Part shown: piece by piece, positions 1 through 5,793 of the stretch | Position numbering within the stretch: position 1 is the stretch's first letter | Layout: the number at the start of each line of letters is the position of its first letter | DNA from: an uncultured bacterium | Lineage (GTDB): Bacteria; Cyanobacteriota; Vampirovibrionia; Gastranaerophilales; Gastranaerophilaceae | Direction: 5' to 3' | Assembly (NCBI GenBank): GCA_947169755.1 | Contig: CAMVQX010000089.1 | Span: 1-6,308 of the forward strand | Length of the DNA stretch: 6,308 bases | The notes under the pieces: generated by a model | Databases searched by the model: none | Seen by the model: only the letters and a program-made list of their open reading frames with translations | Told to the model about the DNA's origin: nothing | Program-made: the position numbers and the translations under genes

Positions 1-16
1 TATTTCTTAACAAATG

Positions 17-1036
17 CTATTGTTGAGCCAATTTTTCCCTTACCAGCGACTCAACTTCGGTTAAAACATCAGGATTTTGCTCAAGAAATTCTTTTGCTTT
101 TTCCCTGCCTTGACCCAGTTTTTCATCATTATAGCTAAACCACGCACCTGCTTTATTAATAATATTCAGGTTAACAGCAACATCCAAAATATTCCCAACC
201 TTAGAAATACCCTTGCCAAAAATAATATCAAATTCTGCAGTTCTAAAAGGAGGAGCAACTTTATTTTTCAAAACTCTTACTCTAGCATGGATACCTATTT
301 CACCATCATCACCTTTTAAGGTTTCTGTTTTTCTTATTTCCATACGAACAGAAGAATAATATTTTAAAGCATTACCTCCTGTTGTTGTTTCGGGATTTCC
401 GTACATAACACCTATTTTCATGCGCAACTGATTTATAAATATTACAGTTGTACTTGTTTTACCAATAATACCTGTCAATTTTCTTAAGGCTTTTGACATC
501 AAGCGAGCTTGTAAACCCATTTGTTGATCTTCCATAGAGCCTTCTATTTCGGCTTTAGGAACAAGCGCAGCAACAGAATCCACGACAACAATATCTACAG
601 CTCCGGAACGAACAAGTTCTTCTGTTATATCAAGTGCTTGTTCACCGGTATCCGGTTGAGAAATAAGCAAATTGTCTACATCCACACCCAAATTACGGGC
701 ATATTCAGGATCAAGCGCATGCTCAGCATCAACATAAGCAGCAATACCGCCTTTTTTTTGACATTCTGCAACTATATGCTGAGCCAGAGTGGTTTTACCT
801 GAAGATTCAGGTCCGTATACCTCAATAATACGACCTCTTGGAACCCCGCCAATACCCAAAGCAACATCCAATGATAAGGCACCCGTCGGAATAGCATCAA
901 CACTGACAGTCGGCTTATCCCCAAGCTTCATTATTGATCCTTTACCAAAATCTTTTTCTATCTTTTCTATTGCAAGTTTTAATGCTTTATTTCTCTCTTC
1001 AGATATATTAACTGTTTCTGCTTCTTTAGTTGCCAT
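17..1036 (-). CDS. recA: RecA recombinase, complete
   Basis: RecA is the cytoplasmic ATP-dependent recombinase that forms filaments on single-stranded DNA, pairs homologous strands, and as a filament stimulates LexA self-cleavage in the SOS response. The 339-residue product is of normal family length. Visible motifs: Walker A GPESSGKT (residues 75-82), the catalytic glutamate in VDAEHALD (E105), Walker B ending in VVVDS (about 150-154), the L1 DNA-binding loop around EIEGSMEDQQMG (163-174), and the L2 loop with GNPETTTGGNALK (213-225). The L1 loop reads SMEDQQMG where many RecA proteins have EMGDSHVG; this is a lineage variant, not damage. The ATG is supported by a Shine-Dalgarno core GAGGG 7 nt upstream (1044-1048). 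The frame closes with TAG, 16 bp from the window edge. It lies downstream of the HTH/coiled-coil gene on the same strand, separated by 108 bp that hold two palindromes. Confidence 0.98.
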   Translation of the reverse strand: MATKEAETVNISEERNKALKLAIEKIEKDFGKGSIMKLGDKPTVSVDAIPTGALSLDVALGIGGVPRGRIIEVYGPESSGKTTLAQHIVAECQKKGGIAAYVDAEHALDPEYARNLGVDVDNLLISQPDTGEQALDITEELVRSGAVDIVVVDSVAALVPKAEIEGSMEDQQMGLQARLMSKALRKLTGIIGKTSTTVIFINQLRMKIGVMYGNPETTTGGNALKYYSSVRMEIRKTETLKGDDGEIGIHARVRVLKNKVAPPFRTAEFDIIFGKGISKVGNILDVAVNLNIINKAGAWFSYNDEKLGQGREKAKEFLEQNPDVLTEVESLVREKLAQQ

Positions 1037-1058
1037 GTTTAATCCCTCTTAAAATTTT

Positions 1059-1078
1059 GGCGGGATAGGTATCCCGCC
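1059..1078. repeat. GC-rich perfect palindrome between the HTH gene and recA
   Basis: GGCGGGATA and TATCCCGCC form a 9-bp perfect inverted repeat around a 2-nt centre (realistically an 8-bp stem with a 4-nt loop). It is strikingly GC-rich in an AT-rich intergenic region and is flanked on the right by CTAC. On the transcribed (minus) strand it is followed by AAAATTTT, not a clean U-run, so it is a poor intrinsic terminator. It resembles the short REP-type palindromes that are dispersed between genes in many bacteria. It lies only about 10 bp upstream of the recA Shine-Dalgarno site, so an RNA hairpin here would sit in the recA leader. Family membership cannot be tested from one copy. Confidence 0.55.
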
Positions 1079-1087
1079 CTACATACT

Positions 1088-1124
1088 GTTATAAAAACGC
1101 AACACTATAGAACTTGCGCAAGTT
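1088..1124 (-). promoter_or_regulatory. Candidate recA promoter/operator with 14-bp perfect palindrome
   Basis: AACTTGCGCAAGTT at 1111-1124 is a perfect 14-bp palindrome about 75 bp upstream of the recA start codon. A -10-like TATAAC (minus strand, 1088-1093) lies 17 bp downstream of it in the direction of recA, so the palindrome occupies the position of a -35 element. A dyad overlapping the -35 of recA is where a LexA-type SOS operator would be expected. It contains GAAC...GTT half-sites that loosely recall LexA boxes, but it matches none of the well-known consensus boxes exactly. The assignment as SOS operator is inference; the palindrome itself is read directly. Confidence 0.35.
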
Positions 1125-1144
1125 ACAGGTAAAATAATTTACCC

Positions 1145-1675
1145 CTATTCCCAAATATACACTTCTTTTTTCTTATAGAAACCAAGAGCTACCGGTCTAT
1201 AGCTATTGAGTTCATTTTTTAATTGGTATACTTCTTTGTTCAAGTCGACTATTTTTTGTTTCAAAGTTTCATTATCCGTCTTGCAACGAATAAGTTCTAC
1301 AACAACATCATCCATTCCTTCAAGCTTCTCGTCAATAACTTTAGCTATTTTGTCACTAAGCTTTGACTCTAAATCCTGAAGCGAAGTCAAAATATTCTTG
1401 ATTGCAGCACTATTTTCTCTGACAGAAGAACCGGTTACAGCAAGCGGTGCCTTTGAAGTAATAGGATTAGACATATGACCTTCATTTTTTTGAGCTTGAA
1501 TCTTGCGCAAATTCTTTACTTCATCATATGAAAAATATGTATGCCCCTTTTCATTTTTTCTGGGACGAATATCTGCTTGCTTGCAGAGTTCAACAATTTC
1601 TTTATTATCTGTTCTTAAAATAGTTCTAACTTCTTGCGGAGTTAAAGTTCTCTCTTTCAATGCATCTTTTATCAT
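1145..1675 (-). CDS. Helix-turn-helix (MerR-like) and coiled-coil protein of unknown function
   Basis: I do not recognise this 176-residue protein as a named family. Residues about 12-60 look like a winged helix-turn-helix of the MerR/excisionase kind: a helical LTPQEVRTIL segment, then KEIVELCKQADI, a basic turn RPRKNEKGH and the wing-like TYFSYDEVKNLRKI. A polar linker (about 61-86) leads to a long heptad-rich helical region (about 87-159), and the end is short and basic/aromatic (GFYKKKEVYIWE). A DNA-binding head on a coiled-coil tail recalls the architecture of Bacillus RacA, but that is shape only, with no claim of homology. There is no signal peptide or membrane segment, so it is probably cytoplasmic and oligomeric. 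The start has a weak AGG-type Shine-Dalgarno (1682-1684) and a good promoter upstream. The same strand and short gap suggest readthrough into recA. Confidence 0.82.
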   Translation of the reverse strand: MIKDALKERTLTPQEVRTILRTDNKEIVELCKQADIRPRKNEKGHTYFSYDEVKNLRKIQAQKNEGHMSNPITSKAPLAVTGSSVRENSAAIKNILTSLQDLESKLSDKIAKVIDEKLEGMDDVVVELIRCKTDNETLKQKIVDLNKEVYQLKNELNSYRPVALGFYKKKEVYIWE

Positions 1676-1714
1676 TCTTTACCTATCCCTTAAAACATTT
1701 CCCAATTTAATTTT

Positions 1715-1743
1715 ATTCTATTACATTTATCATGTTTAGACAA
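1715..1743 (-). promoter_or_regulatory. Sigma-70-type promoter for the HTH gene (and possibly recA)
   Basis: On the minus strand, a -35 TTGTCT (1738-1743) and a -10 TAGAAT (1715-1720) are separated by exactly 17 bp. This predicts transcription start near 1708 and a leader of roughly 33 nt before the ATG at 1675. The spacing is ideal and both hexamers are close to consensus. It lies in the 182-bp divergent region shared with thrC. Confidence 0.6.
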
Positions 1744-1825
1744 ATAATTTTTAAGTATTCATGAAGAAATGTTAAGTGGAAAATTTTAATGAAACAGTGA
1801 GATAAACCTGAAAGATTTTTTGTAG

Positions 1826-1852
1826 TAAAATAAATAAAAAAGAGAAAAGAGG
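1826..1852 (+). promoter_or_regulatory. Candidate thrC -10 box and Shine-Dalgarno site
   Basis: TAAAAT (1826-1831) is a plausible -10 element for thrC, but no convincing -35 is seen at the right distance, so the promoter part is weak. AAGAGG (1847-1852), 5 nt before the ATG at 1858, is a clear Shine-Dalgarno site and fixes the thrC start. No T-box, leader peptide or threonine attenuator is visible in the short leader. Confidence 0.4.
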
Positions 1853-1857
1853 TAAGT

Positions 1858-2910
1858 ATGTACTATAAAGGATTAATAAACAAATATAAAGAATTTCTTC
1901 CTGTAGATGAAAACACTCCTATTGTTACATTGAATGAAGGGAATACTCCATTAATCAAAGCTGACAATTTAGCAAAAAAAATTGGTATAAATGCGGAAAT
2001 ATATTTAAAGTTTGAAGGATGCAATCCAACAGGCAGTTTTAAAGACCGCGGAATGACAATGGCTGTTACTAAGGCAAAAGAATCCGGCTCAGGAGCAATA
2101 ATTTGTGCATCTACCGGAAATACTTCAGCATCAGCCGCTGCATACGGTGCAAAAGCAGGATTAAAAACATTTGTCCTAATCCCTGACGGATACATCGCTC
2201 TTGGCAAACTTTCACAAGCAATGATGTACGGCGCTGAAATTATTGCCATTCAAGGGAATTTTGACAGAGCATTAGAAGTAGTTCGGGAAATTTCCGAAAA
2301 ATATCCGATAACACTTGTAAATTCCGTAAACCCATATAGGATTGAAGGACAAAAAACAGGAGCATTTGAAATATGTGAAGCTCTTGGCGGTGCGCCTGAT
2401 TATCATTTTATACCGGTAGGAAATGCCGGAAATATCACAGCATACTGGAAAGGATATACCGAATGGCATAAACTTGGTAAAATCCCTGCACTCCCTAAAA
2501 TGATGGGATTTGAAGCAGAAGGAGCCGCTGCAATTGTTAAAGGTGAAAGAATTCTAAATCCGGAAACTCTTGCAACCGCAATAAGAATAGGGAATCCGGC
2601 AAGCTGGGATAAAGCTGTTGCCGCACGTGATGAAAGTAACGGAATGATTAATTTTGTAACAGATGATGAAATTGTAAAAGCTTATAAACTACTCGCCTCA
2701 TCAGAAGGTGTTTTGGCAGAACCTGCATCCGCAGCTTCTGTAGCAGGGCTTATCAAAGTAAAAGACCAAGTAAAAGAAGGTTCAAAAATCGTATGTATCT
2801 TAACCGGTAACGGGTTAAAAGATCCTGATAATGCTATAAAATATTCTAATGCTGATGTTAAAAAGACATCCTCAGAATTAAATGATATTTTAAAAGCGAT
2901 GAATATATAA
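1858..2910 (+). CDS. thrC: Threonine synthase (PLP-dependent), complete
   Basis: Threonine synthase converts O-phospho-L-homoserine to L-threonine plus phosphate, the last step of threonine biosynthesis, in the cytoplasm. The 350-residue length fits the short class found in Bacillus and cyanobacteria rather than the longer E. coli/yeast class. Motifs of fold-type II PLP enzymes: SFKDRG (60-65), whose K62 should form the Schiff base; STGNTSAS (85-92), whose asparagine contacts the PLP ring; the phosphate-cradling PVGNAGN loop (186-192); and TGNGLKDP (316-323) near the C-terminus, typical of threonine synthase. The LNEGNTPL motif near residue 26 also fits. These features favour threonine synthase over cysteine synthase or threonine dehydratase. 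It is transcribed alone, divergent from the HTH/recA pair and convergent with the secreted-protein gene 7 bp away. No homoserine kinase or homoserine dehydrogenase gene adjoins it. Confidence 0.95.
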   Translation: MYYKGLINKYKEFLPVDENTPIVTLNEGNTPLIKADNLAKKIGINAEIYLKFEGCNPTGSFKDRGMTMAVTKAKESGSGAIICASTGNTSASAAAYGAKAGLKTFVLIPDGYIALGKLSQAMMYGAEIIAIQGNFDRALEVVREISEKYPITLVNSVNPYRIEGQKTGAFEICEALGGAPDYHFIPVGNAGNITAYWKGYTEWHKLGKIPALPKMMGFEAEGAAAIVKGERILNPETLATAIRIGNPASWDKAVAARDESNGMINFVTDDEIVKAYKLLASSEGVLAEPASAASVAGLIKVKDQVKEGSKIVCILTGNGLKDPDNAIKYSNADVKKTSSELNDILKAMNI

Positions 2911-2917
2911 TAATTAA

Positions 2918-3502
2918 TTAATTTGCTAAATCAACATAAGCATATGCATTAAAATCCAGAGAACCGTATATTATTTTTATACGGTTTTCGCCTTCGCTTA
3001 CCCAATCTGCAAAAAGAATTTCTTCTTTATCAAAATCTTCTTTTGTTTCAACAGCAGGAACTTTTGCCATTAAATAATGGGCTTGATACAAATTTAAAAC
3101 AGGTTGACCGTCAACTATTTCGCCTTTAACCTGATAATGACCGACAGGAACAATACCTTCCCCTATTTTTAATTCAACCGGTAAAGACATTACAGGTAAA
3201 GAACTATCTTCTCCATGCTCATTATTTAATAATTCGGTTTCATTACTTTGACTAAATTCTTCCCCTTTAGGCAGCTTCCTGCGCTCTGCCCAGTTTTTCC
3301 ACCTGTTTACTTTTGAATCTATTTGTTTCAAAGCCTTTTCAAATTCTTCATCCGTTACATTTGTTGCTTCTTTTCCGTTATTAATGATTTCATCAGCATT
3401 ATAATCACTCCACAAATCCGTATTAATATCATACTGATCCGCCAGTGCAGAAAGATTAAAACCAATAAAACAAATTGATAAAAACAACAATAATTTTTTC
3501 AT
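2918..3502 (-). CDS. Secreted protein of unknown function
   Basis: I do not recognise this 194-residue protein. It begins with a textbook Sec signal peptide: MKK, a hydrophobic core (about residues 4-18) and an A-L-A cleavage motif, with predicted cleavage after A21. The cysteine at 11 is inside the hydrophobic core and is not a lipobox, so a lipoprotein is unlikely. The mature part has an acidic, helical first half (22-100) rich in Asp/Glu/Asn. The second half (about 105-194) is predicted mostly beta, with motifs VPVGHYQVKGEI and RIKIIYGSLDFNAYAYVDL. No catalytic motif, repeats, anchor or cell-wall binding domain is seen. A periplasmic or extracellular location is inferred. The start codon has no Shine-Dalgarno site. 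It lies 52 bp downstream of lepA on the same strand, so it may also be reached by lepA transcripts. Its 3' end nearly touches thrC. Confidence 0.85.
   Translation of the reverse strand: MKKLLLFLSICFIGFNLSALADQYDINTDLWSDYNADEIINNGKEATNVTDEEFEKALKQIDSKVNRWKNWAERRKLPKGEEFSQSNETELLNNEHGEDSSLPVMSLPVELKIGEGIVPVGHYQVKGEIVDGQPVLNLYQAHYLMAKVPAVETKEDFDKEEILFADWVSEGENRIKIIYGSLDFNAYAYVDLAN
2962..2986. terminator. Possible weak terminator hairpin at the thrC/secreted-protein convergence
   Basis: AACCGTATA (2962-2970) and TATACGGTT (2978-2986) form a 9-bp perfect stem with a 7-nt loop, about 50 bp past the thrC stop codon and inside the 3' coding end of the convergent gene. On the plus strand it is followed only by TTCG after the stem, so the U-tract is poor. 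It could slow polymerase coming from thrC; no better terminator for thrC is visible. Confidence 0.25.
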
Positions 3503-3508
3503 ATAAAT

Positions 3509-3536
3509 ATAATAATGTTATTTATACAAAAGTAAA
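3509..3536 (-). promoter_or_regulatory. Candidate promoter giving a leaderless mRNA for the secreted-protein gene
   Basis: On the minus strand TATTAT (3509-3514) lies 6 nt before the ATG, with TTTACT (3531-3536) 16 bp further upstream. No Shine-Dalgarno motif exists in the 52-bp gap from lepA. If the TATTAT box is the true -10, the transcript would start at or next to the A of the ATG. An alternative -10, TATAAA (3521-3526), would give a leader of roughly a dozen nt. The region is AT-rich, so chance matches are likely. Confidence 0.3.
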
Positions 3537-3554
3537 CCCAACAGTTATATGAAT

Positions 3555-5357
3555 TTATTCTTCTTCCAAACTTAATATTGCCATAAAGGCTTCCTGCGGA
3601 ATTTCAACACTACCGACAGATTTCATACGTTTTTTACCACGTTTTTGCTTTTCAAGAAGTTTTCTTTTACGCGTAATATCGCCGCCATAACATTTTGCAA
3701 GTACATTTTTGCGCATAGCTTTAATATTTGTACGAGCAATAATTCTACCGCCAACCGCTGCTTGAATAGGAACTTCAAAAAGCTGTTTCGGTATAATTTC
3801 TTTCAACTTGACAGTAAGTTTTTGCCCAATATGATAAGCACTATCCGTATGGCATATAACTGATAAAGCATCGACTACTTCACCTGAAAGCATAACGTCC
3901 AATTTTACAAGGTTTGAACGCTTATAGCCGCAAAATTCATAATCCATACTTGCATAACCTTTAGTACGAGATTTTAATTGATCATAAAAATCGGTAATAA
4001 CTTCACTTAGCGGGATTTCATAAGTTAAATCAACTCTGACTTTATCTAAATATGTCATATTAATAAATATCCCGCGTTTAGATTGCGCCAAATCCATCAA
4101 AGTTCCAACATAATCATTTGGCGCGAGAATTTGTACTTTAACATAAGGTTCTTCAATAAAATCTCTATATTGCGCATCCGGAAGATTAGAAGGGTTATCA
4201 ATATCAACAACTTCACCATTTGTCTTATGAACCTTATAAACTACAGACGGAGCAGTAGTTATAAGAGATAAATCATATTCTCTTTCCAATCTTTCCTGAA
4301 TAATTTCCATATGGAGCATACCCAAAAAACCGCATCTAAAACCAAAACCCAACGCATTTGATGTTTCAGGTTCAAACGTAATAGAACTATCATTGAGTTT
4401 TAATTTTTCTAATGCTTCTTTTAAGTCGGCATAATCTTCATTATCAACAGGATATAACCCTGAAAATACCATCGGCAAAGCCTCTTTATAACCCGCCAAC
4501 GGTTCGGTTGCAGGATTTTCGATGTTTGTTAATGTATCACCGACAAACCTTGTCAATTCTTTAATAGAACCCGCAAAATACCCAACATCACCGCAAGTAA
4601 GTTTTTTCACCGGAACTCTTTGCGGATTTTGGTACCCAAGTTCAACTACTTCACAAACCTTACCTGTCGCCATAAATTTAACTTTGTCACCAACATTTAT
4701 AGAACCGTCTACAACCTTGAAATAACAAACGGTACCAAGGTATTGATCATAAATACTATCAAAAATCAAAGCTCTTAGCGGTTTATCCGAATTATCATCA
4801 GGAGCGGGAATATAATCAACTATAGCTTCTAAAACTTCTTCTATACCGACACCTGTTTTTGCACTGACAGGAATTGCCATTGAAGTATCTAATCCCAAAA
4901 TTTCTTCAATCTCTTTTTTTACTCCTTCTACATCTGCAGAAGGCAAATCTATTTTATTTATAACAGGAATTATTTCCAAATTCTGTTCTATTGCAAGATA
5001 AACATTAGCCAATGTTTGAGCTTCTACGCCTTGAGTAGCATCCACAATCAAAAGAGCCCCCTCACAGGCAGCCAATGAACGTGAAACCTCATATGAAAAA
5101 TCCACATGACCCGGAGTATCAATTAAATTCAATTCGTACTCTTTGCCGTCATGCGCTTTATAATTCATACGTGCAGCGTTTAATTTAATTGTAATTCCAC
5201 GCTCACGCTCAATATCCATAGAATCTAAAAGCTGCTCTTGCATATCACGTTGAGAAACAGTTCCTGTTTTTTCAAGTAATCTGTCTGCAAGGGTAGATTT
5301 TCCATGGTCAATATGAGCAATTATACAAAAATTTCTAACATTATCACGTGTTGCCAT
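3555..5357 (-). CDS. lepA: Elongation factor 4 (LepA), complete
   Basis: LepA/EF4 is a ribosome-binding translational GTPase linked to back-translocation and, in E. coli, to efficient initiation and 30S biogenesis. The 600 residues match the family's usual length. GTPase motifs: G1 AHIDHGKST (14-22), G2 GITIK (54-58), G3 DTPGH (80-84), G4 NKID (134-137), G5 SAK (165-167). Beta-barrel domain II follows (about 190-285), then an EF-G-like domain III with GFGFRCGFLGMLHMEI (337-352), a domain V-like segment (about 400-480), and the LepA-specific C-terminal domain marked by CYGGD-ITRKRKLLEKQK (556-572) and VEIPQEAF. That C-terminal domain, and the absence of EF-G domain IV, separate it from EF-G, TypA and RF3. 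The start lacks a Shine-Dalgarno site but has a perfect TATAAT 6 nt upstream. lepA is followed at 52 bp by the secreted-protein gene. Confidence 0.98.
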   Translation of the reverse strand: MATRDNVRNFCIIAHIDHGKSTLADRLLEKTGTVSQRDMQEQLLDSMDIERERGITIKLNAARMNYKAHDGKEYELNLIDTPGHVDFSYEVSRSLAACEGALLIVDATQGVEAQTLANVYLAIEQNLEIIPVINKIDLPSADVEGVKKEIEEILGLDTSMAIPVSAKTGVGIEEVLEAIVDYIPAPDDNSDKPLRALIFDSIYDQYLGTVCYFKVVDGSINVGDKVKFMATGKVCEVVELGYQNPQRVPVKKLTCGDVGYFAGSIKELTRFVGDTLTNIENPATEPLAGYKEALPMVFSGLYPVDNEDYADLKEALEKLKLNDSSITFEPETSNALGFGFRCGFLGMLHMEIIQERLEREYDLSLITTAPSVVYKVHKTNGEVVDIDNPSNLPDAQYRDFIEEPYVKVQILAPNDYVGTLMDLAQSKRGIFINMTYLDKVRVDLTYEIPLSEVITDFYDQLKSRTKGYASMDYEFCGYKRSNLVKLDVMLSGEVVDALSVICHTDSAYHIGQKLTVKLKEIIPKQLFEVPIQAAVGGRIIARTNIKAMRKNVLAKCYGGDITRKRKLLEKQKRGKKRMKSVGSVEIPQEAFMAILSLEEE

Positions 5358-5363
5358 AAGTTA

Positions 5364-5393
5364 ATTATATATGAAACATAGAAATTATGTAAT
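5364..5393 (-). promoter_or_regulatory. Promoter predicting leaderless lepA mRNA
   Basis: On the minus strand a consensus -10 TATAAT (5364-5369) is followed by only 6 nt (TAACTT) before the lepA ATG. An ATTACA (5388-5393, 4 of 6 matches to TTGACA) lies 18 bp upstream of the -10. Transcription from this box would begin at about the A of the start codon, which agrees with the absence of any Shine-Dalgarno sequence. No alternative in-frame start with a Shine-Dalgarno site is needed, because the protein begins where LepA normally begins. Confidence 0.5.
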
Positions 5394-5565
5394 TTTGTAT
5401 TATTCACTCGCTCCATAAAATATTTCTCTACTCATATTTTTCCTTAATATTTTTCAAATATTTATTAAATTTTAAATTATAAATTGAAAAAAAGAACGAT
5501 AAATTGCACAGAACTCATGATTATTTTAGATGAGCTAGGTTATTCAATAAAAATATAGGCAAAAT

Positions 5566-5591
5566 AAAAGCTCCGAATATTCGGAGCTTTT
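5566..5591. terminator. Rho-independent terminator of the sigma factor gene (bidirectional)
   Basis: This is a 26-bp perfect palindrome. The hairpin stem contains AGCTCCGA paired with TCGGAGCT around an AT centre, with A-runs before and T-runs after on both strands. On the minus strand it lies just after the sigma factor stop codon and is followed by a T-rich tail (CTTTTATTTT), so it is a good intrinsic terminator for that gene. The symmetry makes it usable from either side. Between it and the lepA promoter (about 5394-5565) I see only AT-rich DNA with no gene. Confidence 0.85.
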
Positions 5592-5594
5592 TAA

Positions 5595-5666
5595 TTATTC
5601 AACATATTCTTCTAAACGTTTTTTACGATTTGGATGGCGAAGCTTTCTTAACGCTTTTGCTTCAAT
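5595..5666 (-). CDS. rpoD: Primary sigma factor (sigma-70/RpoD), last 24 codons only
   Basis: The minus strand reads IEAKALRKLRHPNR, then KKRLEEYVE and a TAA stop. IEAKALRKLRHPNR is the signature end of sigma region 4.2 in primary (RpoD/SigA) and closely related group 2 sigma factors; region 4.2 recognises the -35 element. About 300 or more upstream codons are missing because the frame runs directly into the heptanucleotide array: the residues before IEA would read GDWG, whereas the family normally has RIRQ. The terminator directly downstream shows that this is the real 3' end of a gene and not a chance match. A group 2 (RpoD-like) sigma factor is the alternative. The truncation is probably an artefact of joining two DNA molecules, not a natural pseudogene. 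Confidence 0.85.
   Translation of the reverse strand: MEAKALRKLRHPNRKKRLEEYVE
5663..5666. other. Chimera junction: bacterial DNA joined to eukaryotic telomere
   Basis: CAAT at 5663-5666 fits both sides: it is the reverse complement of ATTG in the sigma-factor Ile-Glu codons, and it is also the end of a CCCCAAT telomere unit. Left of it everything is bacterial; right of it everything is telomere-like repeat and the eukaryotic gene. A 4-nt overlap is too short for k-mer overlap assembly, so a physical chimera made during amplification or ligation is more likely than a software misjoin. This is inference. Confidence 0.75.
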
Positions 5667-5698
5667 CCCCAATCCCCAATCCCCAATCCCCAATCCCC
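5664..5698. repeat. Left telomere-like array, (AATCCCC) x5
   Basis: Five perfect tandem copies of AATCCCC (35 bp) with no variation. On the minus strand this is GGGGATT running leftwards, so the G-rich strand points out of the left end of the eukaryotic segment, as at a telomere. It changes abruptly into AT-rich unique sequence (ATTGAAAAG) at 5699. The same heptamer in opposite orientation closes the window on the right. Confidence 0.85.
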
Positions 5699-5738
5699 AT
5701 TGAAAAGAAAAAAATAAAAGTGAATTATAAAATTTAAA

Positions 5739-5744
5739 TTTATT
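5739..5744 (-). promoter_or_regulatory. Possible AATAAA polyadenylation signal of the uS8 gene
   Basis: On the minus strand AATAAA lies about 50 nt past the uS8 TAG stop, a reasonable place for a polyadenylation signal in a very short 3' flank. The flank is almost pure A/T, so a chance match is quite possible. Confidence 0.2.
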
Positions 5745-5793
5745 ATAAAAGTTTTATGATTATTTTTATTTTTAATTATTATATATCAATTAT

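Noticed and set aside
163..320. Altered L1 loop of RecA as a sign of a divergent or inactive recombinase
   Set aside because: The SMEDQQMG variant is in a tolerant loop; all catalytic and DNA-binding motifs are intact and the length is normal.
1863..2249. 128-codon open frame on the minus strand inside thrC
   Set aside because: It is antisense to a well-conserved enzyme, has no recognisable domain, and is a shadow of thrC codon usage. The same applies to the plus-strand frames within recA and lepA.
5400..5565. Small gene or RNA between lepA and the sigma factor terminator
   Set aside because: Only AT-rich sequence; no tRNA-like fold, no ORF with a start signal, and no family motif. The CTCAT/ATGAG inverted repeat near 5515-5535 is too short to mean much.
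5664..5698. CRISPR array
   Set aside because: The units are 7 bp with no spacers.
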